Positions 50,156 to 58,557 of a stretch of DNA of 64,000 nucleotides are shown one piece after another. The stretch is from contig OY829369.1 in the NCBI GenBank assembly GCA_963691775.1, forward strand, positions 2,108,001 to 2,172,000. The letters are read 5' to 3'. Position 1 is the first letter of the stretch; each line of letters starts with the position of its first letter. The position numbers and the translations under genes were made by a program. Under the pieces are notes generated by a model. That model was not told where the DNA came from. It saw nothing but the letters and a program-made list of their open reading frames with translations, and did not search any database. Source of the stretch: JAZBPO01 sp963691775. Its GTDB lineage: Bacteria; Pseudomonadota; Gammaproteobacteria; Pseudomonadales; Azotimanducaceae.

Positions 50156-51559
50156 GTGAATGAGGAGGGCGACCACGCCGCCGTTGCGGCCATGCAGGCC
50201 GTGAACGGCTCATCGTCACCGGCTCTGGCACTCGACGACAAGACTGTCGAGGACCTTGGCCTGTTCGAAGGCCATGGCGGCGCACGCAGCCTGTTCGACT
50301 TTTGCGACCGGACACGCACGGAGGGCGGCCGGAAAGCCCTGCGCGCACGCATGCGCGCACCTTTCGCCGAAGCTGCGCAGATACGCGCAACGCAATCGGC
50401 ACTCGCGGCGATAGGTGAGGCGCGAGAAGCATTCAACGATCTGCCGACCGAATACCTCCTCAAAGGCACCCAGCGCCATCTGCGCAACCCAAGACCTCCG
50501 ATCGGGTTCGATGGCGGCGCGCTGTTCTTCGTTCGCGCCATCGCGTTCTGGCTAGATGACTTCCGCGGCTTCTCGAACCTCGCACATGGACTCGAGCAGA
50601 CGCGCCGGATGGTCTATCGCATGCGCGTCCTCGCCGATGCACCCGCCCTTGCCCGGGCACCCGGCGAGCTCGGCGCACTGATGGATCGCGTGCGTGCTTG
50701 CTGCGCCCATCCGGCAATCGCGCAGGCTCCCGATCAGCCGCTCGGCGCATCCCCCCTGCGCGTGCTGAAACTCGATCAGCAACTGCGGGGCGCAGCCCGC
50801 GCAGTGGTAGGCGACCTGCTCGATCTCGCCCATGAGCTCGATGCGCTCATAGCGCTCGCAGACACCGTCCGCGACGAGGCGCTGATCTTTCCCACGGTGG
50901 ACGAGGGAAAACTCGCGTTCGAGGCCTGCGCACTCGCCCATCCACTACTGGATTCACCTGTCGCCAATGACGCTGCGCTCGATCCCGCCCGCAGTCTCCT
51001 GTTTCTGACCGGTCCCAACATGGCTGGCAAGACGACCTACCTGCGCGCCGTCGCAATCTCGGTGTACTTCGCGCACATCGGCCTTGGCGTGCGCGCCGAA
51101 ACGTTCCGCTTCAGCCCCGCAACGCACCTCCTCACCGCGCTGTCCCTTGAAGATGATCTGCACGGTGGGGTGAGCTACTTTCGAGCAGAGGCGCTTCGAG
51201 TCAGAGACCTGGCCGATGCGATCGCGCAGGGCGGTCGAGTCATCGCGTTTCTGGACGAACCCTTCAAGGGAACAAACGTGAAGGACGCCCTGGACGCGAG
51301 TGCGGCGGTGCTGAGCGCGCTCGCTGAATGCGCCAGCTGCCTGTGCCTGGTGTCTTCCCATCTGATCGAGCTCGAGGACACGCTACGAGCCTCACGCAAT
51401 GTCGACTGCCGGTATTTCGAGGCACAGGAGCACGGATCGCGCCTGAGCTTCGATTACCGCCTGCGCACCGGCGTCTCCGCACAGCGACTCGGCATGCGAG
51501 TGTTGGCAGAGGAGGGCGTTTTCGAACGCCTGGACGAAGCCCGCACGCGTGAGGCCTAG
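50156..51559 (+). CDS. MutS-family ATPase lacking mismatch-recognition domains
   Basis: A 467-residue protein with the MutS lever/core (domain III-like, about 45-260) and ATPase domain V: Walker A GPNMAGKTTYLR (286-297), LGVRAETFRFSP, the signature SYFRAEALRVRDL, Walker B VIAFLDEPFKGTN and SSHLIELE. The N-terminal mismatch-binding and connector domains of MutS (about 250 residues) are absent, as is an Smr nuclease tail. It is therefore not the canonical repair MutS; relatives of this size have no settled role. The GTG start has AAGGA upstream. Confidence 0.87.
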   Translation: MNEEGDHAAVAAMQAVNGSSSPALALDDKTVEDLGLFEGHGGARSLFDFCDRTRTEGGRKALRARMRAPFAEAAQIRATQSALAAIGEAREAFNDLPTEYLLKGTQRHLRNPRPPIGFDGGALFFVRAIAFWLDDFRGFSNLAHGLEQTRRMVYRMRVLADAPALARAPGELGALMDRVRACCAHPAIAQAPDQPLGASPLRVLKLDQQLRGAARAVVGDLLDLAHELDALIALADTVRDEALIFPTVDEGKLAFEACALAHPLLDSPVANDAALDPARSLLFLTGPNMAGKTTYLRAVAISVYFAHIGLGVRAETFRFSPATHLLTALSLEDDLHGGVSYFRAEALRVRDLADAIAQGGRVIAFLDEPFKGTNVKDALDASAAVLSALAECASCLCLVSSHLIELEDTLRASRNVDCRYFEAQEHGSRLSFDYRLRTGVSAQRLGMRVLAEEGVFERLDEARTREA

Positions 51560-52020
51560 CGCGAACTCTCCAGGAGAAAGGTCGCGGGACCGTCGTTGAC
51601 GAGCGCCACCTGCATGTTGGCGCCGAAACGACCGGTCGCGACGCGATCGTCGCCAAAAGCCTCACGCGTCGCTTCGACGAAGGTTCGAAAGATCGGCTCC
51701 GCAATCTCAGGCGCTGCAGCCGTCGAGAAGCCCGGGCGGCGTCCACGACGAGTATCTGCGGCGAGCGTGAACTGTGAGACGAGGAGCACTTCGCCTTCGA
51801 CATCCCGCACGGAGAGGTTCATGGGTTTGGGCTCGCCGTCGCCCTGGGCGCCTTCGAAGATGCGCATGCCGAGCATTCGCTCGACGAGGCGAGGAATCTC
51901 GCTACCGGTATCGTCCGCCTCCACGCCGACGAACACGAGCAGGCCGTGGCCGATCGCTCCGACCGTCTCCCCATCGACGTCCACGCGTGCATCGCGCACG
52001 CGCTGGAGAAGTGCTTTCAA
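51556..52020 (-). CDS. dtd: D-aminoacyl-tRNA deacylase
   Basis: A 154-residue enzyme that removes D-amino acids and glycine mischarged on tRNA. Active-site blocks are VSQFTLAADT (81-90, SQ-T motif) and NDGPATFLL (142-150), which holds the Gly-cisPro that rejects L-amino acids; the usual text is NxGPVT. MKALLQRVRDARVDVDG is the standard N-terminus. The start overlaps the typA stop by 4 nt. Its stop overlaps the MutS-like stop region tail to tail. Confidence 0.94.
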   Translation of the reverse strand: MKALLQRVRDARVDVDGETVGAIGHGLLVFVGVEADDTGSEIPRLVERMLGMRIFEGAQGDGEPKPMNLSVRDVEGEVLLVSQFTLAADTRRGRRPGFSTAAAPEIAEPIFRTFVEATREAFGDDRVATGRFGANMQVALVNDGPATFLLESSR

Positions 52021-53858
52021 GAAGCTTCCCGGTCGCGGGATGCGCGCCTGCGCTCGTGCTCCTTCAGCAGCTTCTTGCGCAGACGGATGTTCTCCGGGGT
52101 GACCTCCACGAGTTCATCGTCCTCGATGAATTCGAGGGCCTGCTCAAGGCTCATGCGAACGGGCGGCGTAAGCATGATGTTCTCATCGCTGCCGGCGGCG
52201 CGGATGTTCGTGAGCTGCTTTTCCTTCGTTGGATTCACCGGGAGGTCATTGCCGCGGCTGTGAATGCCGACGAGCATGCCTTCATATACCTCGATACCCG
52301 GATCGACGAGCATCCGTCCGCGCTGCTGGAGATTGAACAGCGCAAACCCGGAGATCTTTCCGGCGACGTTGGAGACCAGCACCCCGTTGATGCGCTCGCC
52401 GGCGTTGCCCGTACGAATCGGTCCCCAGTGCGAGAAGGTATGCGTGAGGATGCCGGAGCCGGACGTCGTGGACATGAACAGCGAGCGGAAGCCGATGAGC
52501 CCTCGCGCTGGCATGACGTAGTCGAGACGCACGCGCCCGCGACCGTCAGGCACCATGTTCGAAAGCTCGCCACCCCGCTTGCCGAGCTCTTCCATCACGC
52601 CACCCTGATGGGCCTCGTCGACGTCCACGACCAGCGATTCGTACGGCTCTTCGCGCGTCCCGTCGTCGAGCGTGCGGGTGACGACCTGTGGGCGGGACAC
52701 CCCCAGCTCGTAGCCCTCACGGCGCATGGTCTCGATGAGCACCGACAGGTGAAGTTCACCGCGACCCGATACCTTGAACTGGTCTGGGTTGTCCGTGTCT
52801 TCAACGCGCAGCGCCACGTTATGAAGCTTCTCGCGCTCGAGACGCGCACGAATCTGTCGGCTCGTCAGAAACTTTCCTTCGCGGCCCGCCATGGGGGACG
52901 TATTGACCTGGAACGTCATCGTGACCGTTGGTTCGTCGACCACGAGTACCGGAAGCGGTTCCGGCGCCGACGGATCGCAGAGCGTGTCCGAGATGCCGAT
53001 GTCCTCGATGCCGGTGACGCAGACAATGTCGCCGGCGCTCGCCGCTTCGACCTCGTTGCGGTCCAGGCCAACGTAGCCGAGGACGCCCAGCACGCGACCG
53101 TTGCGCTTGCCGCCGTCACCGGCGACGACCGCGACGTTCTGCCCCGGCCGCACCATCCCGCGCTGGATACGACCGAGACCGATCACGCCGACGTAGCTGG
53201 AGTAGTCGAGGGCACTCACCTGCATCTGCAGCGGGCCGTCGGGGTCGACCTCCGGGGGCGGCACCTGCTCGACGATCGTGTCGAGGATGACGCTCATGTC
53301 ATCTTCGAGCGCATCCGGGTCCGTCCCTGCCTGGCCGTTGATGGCGGAGGCATAGAGCGTGGTGAAGTCGAGCTGCTCCTCGTCGGCGTCCAGGCGGTCA
53401 AAAAGATCGAAGACCTCCGTTTCTACCCAGTCCGGGCGCGCACCTTCTCGATCAACCTTGTTGATCACCACGATCGGTTTCAGGCCACGCGCAAAGGCTT
53501 TGCGAGTAACAAAGCGCGTCTGTGGCATGGGGCCGTCCACCGCATCCACGAGCAGTAGAACCGAGTCGACCATGGACAGGACGCGCTCCACCTCACCGCC
53601 AAAATCGGCGTGCCCAGGTGTATCGACGATGTTGACGCGCACACCCTTCCAGGTGACCGCGGTATTCTTAGCGAGGATCGTGATGCCGCGCTCTTTTTCG
53701 AGGTCCTGGCTATCCATGACCCGCTCGGCGTGGTCACCGGTGAGCGTTCCGGACTGAGCAAGCAGCTTGTCGACGAGCGTGGTCTTGCCGTGATCGACGT
53801 GCGCGATGATGGCCACGTTGCGAATCTGCTCGCGTGGCACGAGTTGGGCTTTGGACAC
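52017..53858 (-). CDS. typA: Ribosome-associated GTPase TypA/BipA
   Basis: A 613-residue translational GTPase related to EF-G that aids ribosome assembly and stress adaptation. G1 is AHVDHGKTT, G3 DTPGHADFGGEVER, G4 NKVDREGARP. Domain II and the TypA-specific C-terminus (MVPDGRGRVRLDYVMPARGLIGFR-like region, given in part; GSGILTHTFSHWG; AADVAGK replaced by SNVAGKISGFALFNLQ) are complete. It starts at ATG 53858. Confidence 0.96.
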   Translation of the reverse strand: MSKAQLVPREQIRNVAIIAHVDHGKTTLVDKLLAQSGTLTGDHAERVMDSQDLEKERGITILAKNTAVTWKGVRVNIVDTPGHADFGGEVERVLSMVDSVLLLVDAVDGPMPQTRFVTRKAFARGLKPIVVINKVDREGARPDWVETEVFDLFDRLDADEEQLDFTTLYASAINGQAGTDPDALEDDMSVILDTIVEQVPPPEVDPDGPLQMQVSALDYSSYVGVIGLGRIQRGMVRPGQNVAVVAGDGGKRNGRVLGVLGYVGLDRNEVEAASAGDIVCVTGIEDIGISDTLCDPSAPEPLPVLVVDEPTVTMTFQVNTSPMAGREGKFLTSRQIRARLEREKLHNVALRVEDTDNPDQFKVSGRGELHLSVLIETMRREGYELGVSRPQVVTRTLDDGTREEPYESLVVDVDEAHQGGVMEELGKRGGELSNMVPDGRGRVRLDYVMPARGLIGFRSLFMSTTSGSGILTHTFSHWGPIRTGNAGERINGVLVSNVAGKISGFALFNLQQRGRMLVDPGIEVYEGMLVGIHSRGNDLPVNPTKEKQLTNIRAAGSDENIMLTPPVRMSLEQALEFIEDDELVEVTPENIRLRKKLLKEHERRRASRDREAS

Positions 53859-53891
53859 GGGGCACTTCTCTGGGGGGCGTCGGGCGCGCGC

Positions 53892-53897
53892 AGTATA
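53892..53897 (-). promoter_or_regulatory. Predicted -10 element of typA-dtd
   Basis: TATACT on the minus strand, 34 bp upstream of the typA ATG. I find no convincing -35 at the right distance. Confidence 0.35.
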
Positions 53898-53933
53898 GCG
53901 ACGGCTTCGAAAATTCCCAGCGCTACAATAGAT

Positions 53934-53939
53934 TTAGCG
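53934..53939 (+). promoter_or_regulatory. Predicted -10 element of the phosphatase-like gene
   Basis: TACAAT on the plus strand about 140 bp upstream of the 54080 ATG. The -35 is weak. The divergent typA signal lies 37 bp away. Confidence 0.3.
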
Positions 53940-54079
53940 CGAGCGGCGACCGCCCTTGGCAAGCCGCGGGGATCGCGCACGGCCCGGCCGGCGGGCACGT
54001 GCTGCGGAGCATGCCCGAATACGCGGTGGCGCTCCGGGATCGCTCACAGTCAGCGGCAGACGGAAACAAGGCACGCGCC

Positions 54080-54514
54080 ATGAATCACATCCTCAACTTT
54101 GTCCAGCTCACGCCTCTTATTGCGACCTCGGGGCAGCCCGGGCCTGACGACTTCCATGGCATCGCGGCAGCCGGGCACGTGGCGGTGATCAACATTGCCA
54201 TGCCGGATTCGGAGAACGCGCTCGCTGATGAGGGTCGTCGCGTCACGGAAGTCGGCATGACCTACGTGCACATTCCCGTTCCCTTTGACGCGCCACGGGC
54301 GCGCCACCTGGCGCAGTTCACCGCTGCACTCTCGGCCTTCGAAGGCGAACGTGTGTGGATTCACTGCGCCATGAACCTGCGCGTGTCCGCGTTCCTCTTT
54401 CACTACCTTCGTGGCACGGGCATGGAAGAGGCTGATGCGCGTTCACCGGTGCTTGCCCGTTGGGCACCCCATATGGACGAGGTCTGGAAGCGCTTCCTGG
54501 AAGCACCGATCTGA
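54080..54514 (+). CDS. Dual-specificity phosphatase-like protein with a CX4R loop
   Basis: A 144-residue protein of the tyrosine/dual-specificity phosphatase-like fold (the DUF442-related group). It has TSGQPGPDDFHGIAAAGHVAVINIAMP at the start (shown in part), YVHIPVPFDAP and the putative P-loop HCAMNLRVSAF with Cys96 and Arg101. Classic phosphatases have HCX5R; here only four residues separate Cys and Arg. Its substrate is unknown and catalysis is uncertain. It starts at the ATG 54080; the frame is open upstream without conserved sequence. Confidence 0.8.
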   Translation: MNHILNFVQLTPLIATSGQPGPDDFHGIAAAGHVAVINIAMPDSENALADEGRRVTEVGMTYVHIPVPFDAPRARHLAQFTAALSAFEGERVWIHCAMNLRVSAFLFHYLRGTGMEEADARSPVLARWAPHMDEVWKRFLEAPI

Positions 54515-54628
54515 TCGCGTCCAATGTCGGCCGAGGCTCGGTGCGCTACGCCCTGCGCTCGACCGCCTGCACACCCCCATAGCCGGAGATGCGCAGAACG
54601 AGATCCTCAGAGGCGGGAAGGCACGGAG

Positions 54629-54862
54629 ATGGATGAAATCGAAATCGATCTGCGCGGGCTGCTGTGCCCCGTGCCCGTGACCATGACTGCCGAGCGCGCC
54701 AGGCATCTGCTACCTGGCCAGGTGCTTCGCCTACGCTGCACGGATCCGGGTGTTCGCGAGGACCTGCCCCTCTGGGCGCGCATGCATGACCACGTCCTGC
54801 TGGACGTGAGCGAGGTCGGCAATGAGATCCACGTTCGCATTCGAATCGACGGCACAGCCTGA
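54629..54862 (+). CDS. TusA-family sulfur-carrier protein
   Basis: A 77-residue SirA/TusA fold protein. The key CPxP motif is LRGLLCPVPV with Cys13, the persulfide-carrying cysteine, followed by the GQVLRLRCTDPGVREDLPLWA stretch (shown in part). TusA members relay sulfur to tRNA thiolation, molybdopterin or other targets. It lies 114 bp after the phosphatase-like gene on the same strand and may share its transcript. AAGG lies eight bases before the ATG. It has the TusA length but could be a paralogue such as YedF-type. Confidence 0.88.
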   Translation: MDEIEIDLRGLLCPVPVTMTAERARHLLPGQVLRLRCTDPGVREDLPLWARMHDHVLLDVSEVGNEIHVRIRIDGTA

Positions 54863-54883
54863 TTCGGGCTCGCAAGGTCTTTC

Positions 54884-54898
54884 GCACCAATCCGGTGC
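54884..54898. promoter_or_regulatory. Predicted NtrC-binding site upstream of glnA
   Basis: GCACC-AATCC-GGTGC, a perfect GCACC-N5-GGTGC inverted repeat as in the E. coli glnA enhancer. Its centre is about 125 bp upstream of the expected glnA start, the usual enhancer distance. It could also act as a weak stem after the TusA-like gene. Confidence 0.65.
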
Positions 54899-54989
54899 GG
54901 CGCATTAAAATAGTGCATGAAGCGGCGGAAAGTGTGCGCTCACTACCAACAGATGGCTCAGCAAATTGGGGTCCAAGCCGTGCCTAGCG

Positions 54990-55005
54990 TGGCACAAGGT
55001 TTGCT
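54990..55005 (+). promoter_or_regulatory. Sigma-54 promoter of glnA
   Basis: TGGCAC-AAGGT-TTGCT matches the -24/-12 consensus TGGCAC-N5-TTGCW exactly. The transcript would start near 55017 and have a leader of about 100 nt. NtrC and sigma-54 control of glnA is established in enteric bacteria and Pseudomonas. Confidence 0.85.
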
Positions 55006-55119
55006 GCGTCACCTGTCCGGTGTCGGTGCACGCTGAAACAGGTACGCTTCGGCTCCGATCACCTCAAGGGCGGACGACGGTCGTCCTCTCAGTACGCATC
55101 GCCTAACCGGAGGAGCGGA

Positions 55120-56532
55120 ATGGCAGAGAAGACTCTGAAACTGATCCAGGAAAATGACGTCAAGTGGGTCGACGTTCGCTTCACGGATCCGCGCGGCAAG
55201 GAACAGCACACCACCTATCCTTCCCACGTTGTGGACGAAGAATGGTTCAAGAACGGTTGCATGTTCGACGGCTCCTCCGTCGCCGGCTGGAAGGGTATCA
55301 ACGAGTCGGACATGATCCTCATGCCCGACGACGACACCGCAGTTCTTGATCCGTTCGCCGAAGACTCGACGCTGCTCATCCGCTGCGACGTCATCGAACC
55401 GTCCACCATGCAGCCCTATGATCGCGACCCCCGCGGCACCGCAAAGAAGGCTGAAGCCTACCTCGCGGAAACGGGCATTGGTGACACTGCCTTCTTCGGG
55501 CCGGAAGCCGAGTTCTTCGTCTTCGACGACGTTCGGTTCAAGGTCGACATGGGCGGCGCATCGTTCGCAATCTCTGCGGAAGAGGCGGCTTGGGAATCGA
55601 ACACGGAGTTCGAGGGCGGCAACCTCGGCCACCGGCCGAAGGTCAAAGGTGGTTACTTTCCGGTACCCCCGGTGGATTCCGCGTTCGATTTGCGCAACGC
55701 GATGTGTTCGGCAATGGAAGCCATGGGCCTGACCATCGACGTGCATCACCACGAGGTTGCGACGGCCTGCCAGAACGAGATCGGCGTCAAGTTCAACACG
55801 CTGGTGAAGAAGGCAGACGAGGTTCAGATCTACAAGTACTGCGTGCACAACACTGCACACGCATACGGCAAGACGGCCACGTTCATGCCCAAGCCACTCG
55901 TCGGCGACAACGGTTCGGGCATGCATGTCCACCAGTCGATCTCGAAAGGCGGTGAAAACCTCTTCCACGGTGACGCATACGCTGGCCTGTCCGAAGACGC
56001 CCTGTACTACATCGGCGGAATCATCAAGCACGCCAAGGCGCTGAACGCCTTCACGAACGCGACGACCAACAGCTACAAGCGGCTCGTTCCCGGCTTCGAA
56101 GCTCCGGTCCTCCTGGCCTATTCCGCGCGCAATCGCTCGGCGTCCATTCGCGTTCCGTACATCCAGGGCGGCAGCCCCAAGGCCTATCGCATCGAGGTGC
56201 GCTTCCCCGACTCATCGGGCAATCCGTACTACACCTTCGCGGCCATGCTCATGGCCGGCATCGACGGCATCCAGAACAAGATTCATCCCGGCGATTCCAT
56301 GGACAAGGATCTCTACGACCTGCCCCCGGAAGAGCTGGCTGGCGTGCCGACGGTCTGCGCATCGCTCGAGGAATCCCTCGAAGCGCTGTCCGCTGATCGC
56401 GCTTTCCTGACGGCCGGTGGCGTGTTCAGCGACGATCAGATCGATGCCTACATCGAACTCAAGATGGAAGAAGTCACGGCACTACGCATGACAACCCATC
56501 CGGTCGAGTTTCAGATGTACTACTCCGTCTGA
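55120..56532 (+). CDS. glnA: Glutamine synthetase type I
   Basis: A 470-residue dodecameric enzyme that makes glutamine from glutamate and ammonia. Seen are MFDGSSVAGWKGINESDM, FFGPEAEFFVFDDV, MHVHQSISKGG, NSYKRLVPGFEAPVLLAYSARNRSASIRVP-type active-site text (given in part) and the adenylylation site Tyr399 in KDLYDLPPEE. It is therefore the GSI-beta type regulated by GlnE. GGAGGAGC-like text precedes the ATG. A strong stem follows the gene. Confidence 0.97.
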   Translation: MAEKTLKLIQENDVKWVDVRFTDPRGKEQHTTYPSHVVDEEWFKNGCMFDGSSVAGWKGINESDMILMPDDDTAVLDPFAEDSTLLIRCDVIEPSTMQPYDRDPRGTAKKAEAYLAETGIGDTAFFGPEAEFFVFDDVRFKVDMGGASFAISAEEAAWESNTEFEGGNLGHRPKVKGGYFPVPPVDSAFDLRNAMCSAMEAMGLTIDVHHHEVATACQNEIGVKFNTLVKKADEVQIYKYCVHNTAHAYGKTATFMPKPLVGDNGSGMHVHQSISKGGENLFHGDAYAGLSEDALYYIGGIIKHAKALNAFTNATTNSYKRLVPGFEAPVLLAYSARNRSASIRVPYIQGGSPKAYRIEVRFPDSSGNPYYTFAAMLMAGIDGIQNKIHPGDSMDKDLYDLPPEELAGVPTVCASLEESLEALSADRAFLTAGGVFSDDQIDAYIELKMEEVTALRMTTHPVEFQMYYSV

Positions 56533-56586
56533 AGCCAGGTCGCGAGACCCTCGAACCGCGCACGGCCTGATGGCCAGCGCAACTCT

Positions 56587-56611
56587 GAAGCCCCCGCTCC
56601 GCGGGGGCTTC
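56587..56611 (+). terminator. Strong stem-loop after glnA
   Basis: GAAGCCCCCGC-TCC-GCGGGGGCTTC: an 11-bp perfect stem with a 3-base loop, 55 bp after the glnA stop. There is no T run, but the stem position and strength fit a terminator or 3' stabiliser that separates glnA from the DUF4124 gene. Confidence 0.65.
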
Positions 56612-56681
56612 CGCGTTCAGGGCTCGAAATGCATCGTCGTGGCACACTGAACGCGATCGCGTTCTGCAGACGGAGGAAGTC

Positions 56682-57200
56682 ATGATTCGGGGGCTCACGA
56701 CGCTCTGCCTGGCCCTGCTCGCCGCCGCATCCGGCGCAGGTCCGATCTACAAAACTACCGATGCAAACGGCAACGTCGTGTACACAGACGACCCGGGAGA
56801 CCGACCCGCAGAAGCTGTCGATCTGCCCGAACTCACGATCGTGCCCGCAACGCCCCTTGCCGGCCCGACTCCACGGTCCAACGAAGCGCTACCGGACTTG
56901 GAACCCACGCCGCTCGTCACGCTCCTGGCGCCAGAGCCCGGCGCAACCCTGCGCTCGAATACAGGCGATGTAGAGGTTGTGGCGCGCGTGGATCAGCCCC
57001 TCGCGGACGGCGATCGCTTCGAAGCACTCATCGACGGCGCCGTGCGCGCACGGAACGCAGCGGGCGTGTTCGCGCTGACCGGCATCGATCGCGGCGAACA
57101 CCGCGTCAGCGTTCGCCTTATTGATGGTGACGGAGAGGTGCGTGCGGCGTCCGCGTCACATACCTTCTATCTGCATCAGCGGTCTCGTCTCCACCCTTAA
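56682..57200 (+). CDS. Exported DUF4124-domain protein
   Basis: A 172-residue protein with a signal peptide ending near AAASGAGP and the DUF4124 core IYKTTDANGNVVYTDDP, followed by a Pro-rich linker and a second beta-rich part (LLAPEPGATLRSNTGDVEVVARV). DUF4124 proteins are common periplasmic proteins of unknown role, and one is regularly found between glnA and ntrB in related genomes. CGGAGGAAG before the ATG is a strong ribosome site. Confidence 0.85.
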   Translation: MIRGLTTLCLALLAAASGAGPIYKTTDANGNVVYTDDPGDRPAEAVDLPELTIVPATPLAGPTPRSNEALPDLEPTPLVTLLAPEPGATLRSNTGDVEVVARVDQPLADGDRFEALIDGAVRARNAAGVFALTGIDRGEHRVSVRLIDGDGEVRAASASHTFYLHQRSRLHP

Positions 57201-57205
57201 AGGCC

Positions 57206-57220
57206 GCACCTTCATGGTGC
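57206..57220. promoter_or_regulatory. Predicted NtrC-binding site upstream of ntrBC
   Basis: GCACC-TTCAT-GGTGC, the same perfect inverted repeat as before glnA, starting 5 bp after the DUF4124 stop. A GCACC half-site follows at 57250. This suggests autogenous control of ntrBC. Confidence 0.6.
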
Positions 57221-57391
57221 ATACTGCCGCACTCATGGCAGGACCACGTGCACCGAGAACAGGCAAGCGACGCACGTTACCTCCACATGCTGAAGCCGAT
57301 TTTCCCTGTTTCCCTCGGCCAAATCCGCAGTGAACGTTCACTTACGCCGCGTTGTGCGCGAACGCGCCGTAGCGATGCAATTTCGACATTC

Positions 57392-57407
57392 TGGTTCAGA
57401 ACTTGCA
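57392..57407 (+). promoter_or_regulatory. Possible sigma-54 promoter of ntrBC
   Basis: TGGTTC-AGAAC-TTGCA keeps the invariant GG and GC ten bases apart; the -12 part is perfect and the -24 part deviates at CAC. It lies 50-65 bp before the ntrB start and about 190 bp after the predicted NtrC site. Confidence 0.5.
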
Positions 57408-57456
57408 TTGCTGGGGGCAGCCCAGACGACAACGCTATCCCGCGTCGCAAAAGGGC

Positions 57457-58557
57457 ATGGCGCTGAGCATCATGGACACGCTCCAGTCACACATTCTCGA
57501 CAATCAAGCGACCGCCGTAGTGCTGGTCGACCGCGCGCTGCGCGTGAGCTACTTGAATCAGTCGGCCGAATTCCTGCTCGCTACCAGCGTCGTGCGGTGT
57601 CGTGGCGAGCACGTGCTGTCCGTGATCAGGAACGGAGACGAGCTGGAGGCTCAGCTGCAGGAGGCGCTGAAAACGGCTCAGTCTTTCACCAAGCGCCAGG
57701 CTGCACTACGCATCCCGGCAACCGGCCAGGAACTGAGCATCGACCTCACCGTCACGTCCGTCATCATCGCCGAATTTCACGGCCTGCTCATCGAGATGCA
57801 GCCGCTCGACCGTCTCCTGCGGATCAATCGCGAAGCTGCGCAATTGACCGTCCAGCAGACAACGCGTGAGCTTGTGCGCGGCCTCGCGCACGAGATCAAG
57901 AATCCTCTAGGCGGTATCCGCGGCGCGGCTCAACTGCTCTCCCGGGAGCTCAAGACTCCCGGCCTCAGCGACTACACCAACGTCATCATCGAAGAGGCCG
58001 ACCGACTCCGGAACCTCGTCGATCGCATGCTCGGGCCAAATCGCATGCCAGACCGCAGCTGGGTCAATGTCCACAGACCCATCGAACGCGTGCGCACGCT
58101 GCTGGAAGCGGAGTATCCGGGTCGCGCGCGCTTCGAGCGCGACTACGACCCCTCGATTCCAGAGATCTTCTGCGCAGACGAGCAGCTCGTGCAGGCACTG
58201 CTCAACGTCGCGCGCAACGCCATGCAAGCGCTCGAAGGTATTCCAGACGCCGCGATCACGCTCAGTACACGCGCCGGTCGTCAGTTCACGATCGGCAGCG
58301 AGCGTCACCGCCTCGTAGTGCGCATCGAGATCAGTGACAACGGCCCCGGCATCCCACCCTCGCTCCAGGACCGATTGTTCTACCCGATGATCTCGGGGCG
58401 GCCCGAAGGCACCGGCCTCGGCCTGTCGATCGCACAGTCCATTGTTTCCCAGCACGGCGGCCTCATCGAGTGCGCCTCTCGCCCGGGAGAGACCCGCTTC
58501 ACCTTCCTGTTGCCACTCGACGCAGGCACGACGGAGCCATCCCATGAAACAAGCTGA
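57457..58557 (+). CDS. ntrB: Nitrogen regulation sensor kinase NtrB (GlnL)
   Basis: A 366-residue soluble histidine kinase that phosphorylates NtrC when nitrogen is low, under PII control. An N-terminal PAS domain (about 10-115: DNQATAVVLVDRALRVSYLNQSAE) precedes the H-box GLAHEIKNPLGG with His145, then NVARNAMQAL and DNGPGIP and GTGLGLSIAQSIV. Either ATG 57457 or ATG 57472 (MDTLQSHIL) could be the start; the longer one has AAGGG close before it. It overlaps ntrC by 14 bp. Confidence 0.95.
   Translation: MALSIMDTLQSHILDNQATAVVLVDRALRVSYLNQSAEFLLATSVVRCRGEHVLSVIRNGDELEAQLQEALKTAQSFTKRQAALRIPATGQELSIDLTVTSVIIAEFHGLLIEMQPLDRLLRINREAAQLTVQQTTRELVRGLAHEIKNPLGGIRGAAQLLSRELKTPGLSDYTNVIIEEADRLRNLVDRMLGPNRMPDRSWVNVHRPIERVRTLLEAEYPGRARFERDYDPSIPEIFCADEQLVQALLNVARNAMQALEGIPDAAITLSTRAGRQFTIGSERHRLVVRIEISDNGPGIPPSLQDRLFYPMISGRPEGTGLGLSIAQSIVSQHGGLIECASRPGETRFTFLLPLDAGTTEPSHETS

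Noticed and set aside
54883..54899. Rho-independent terminator after the TusA-like gene
   Set aside because: The stem has only six pairs and no T run. The sequence fits the NtrC consensus exactly and lies at enhancer distance from the sigma-54 promoter.
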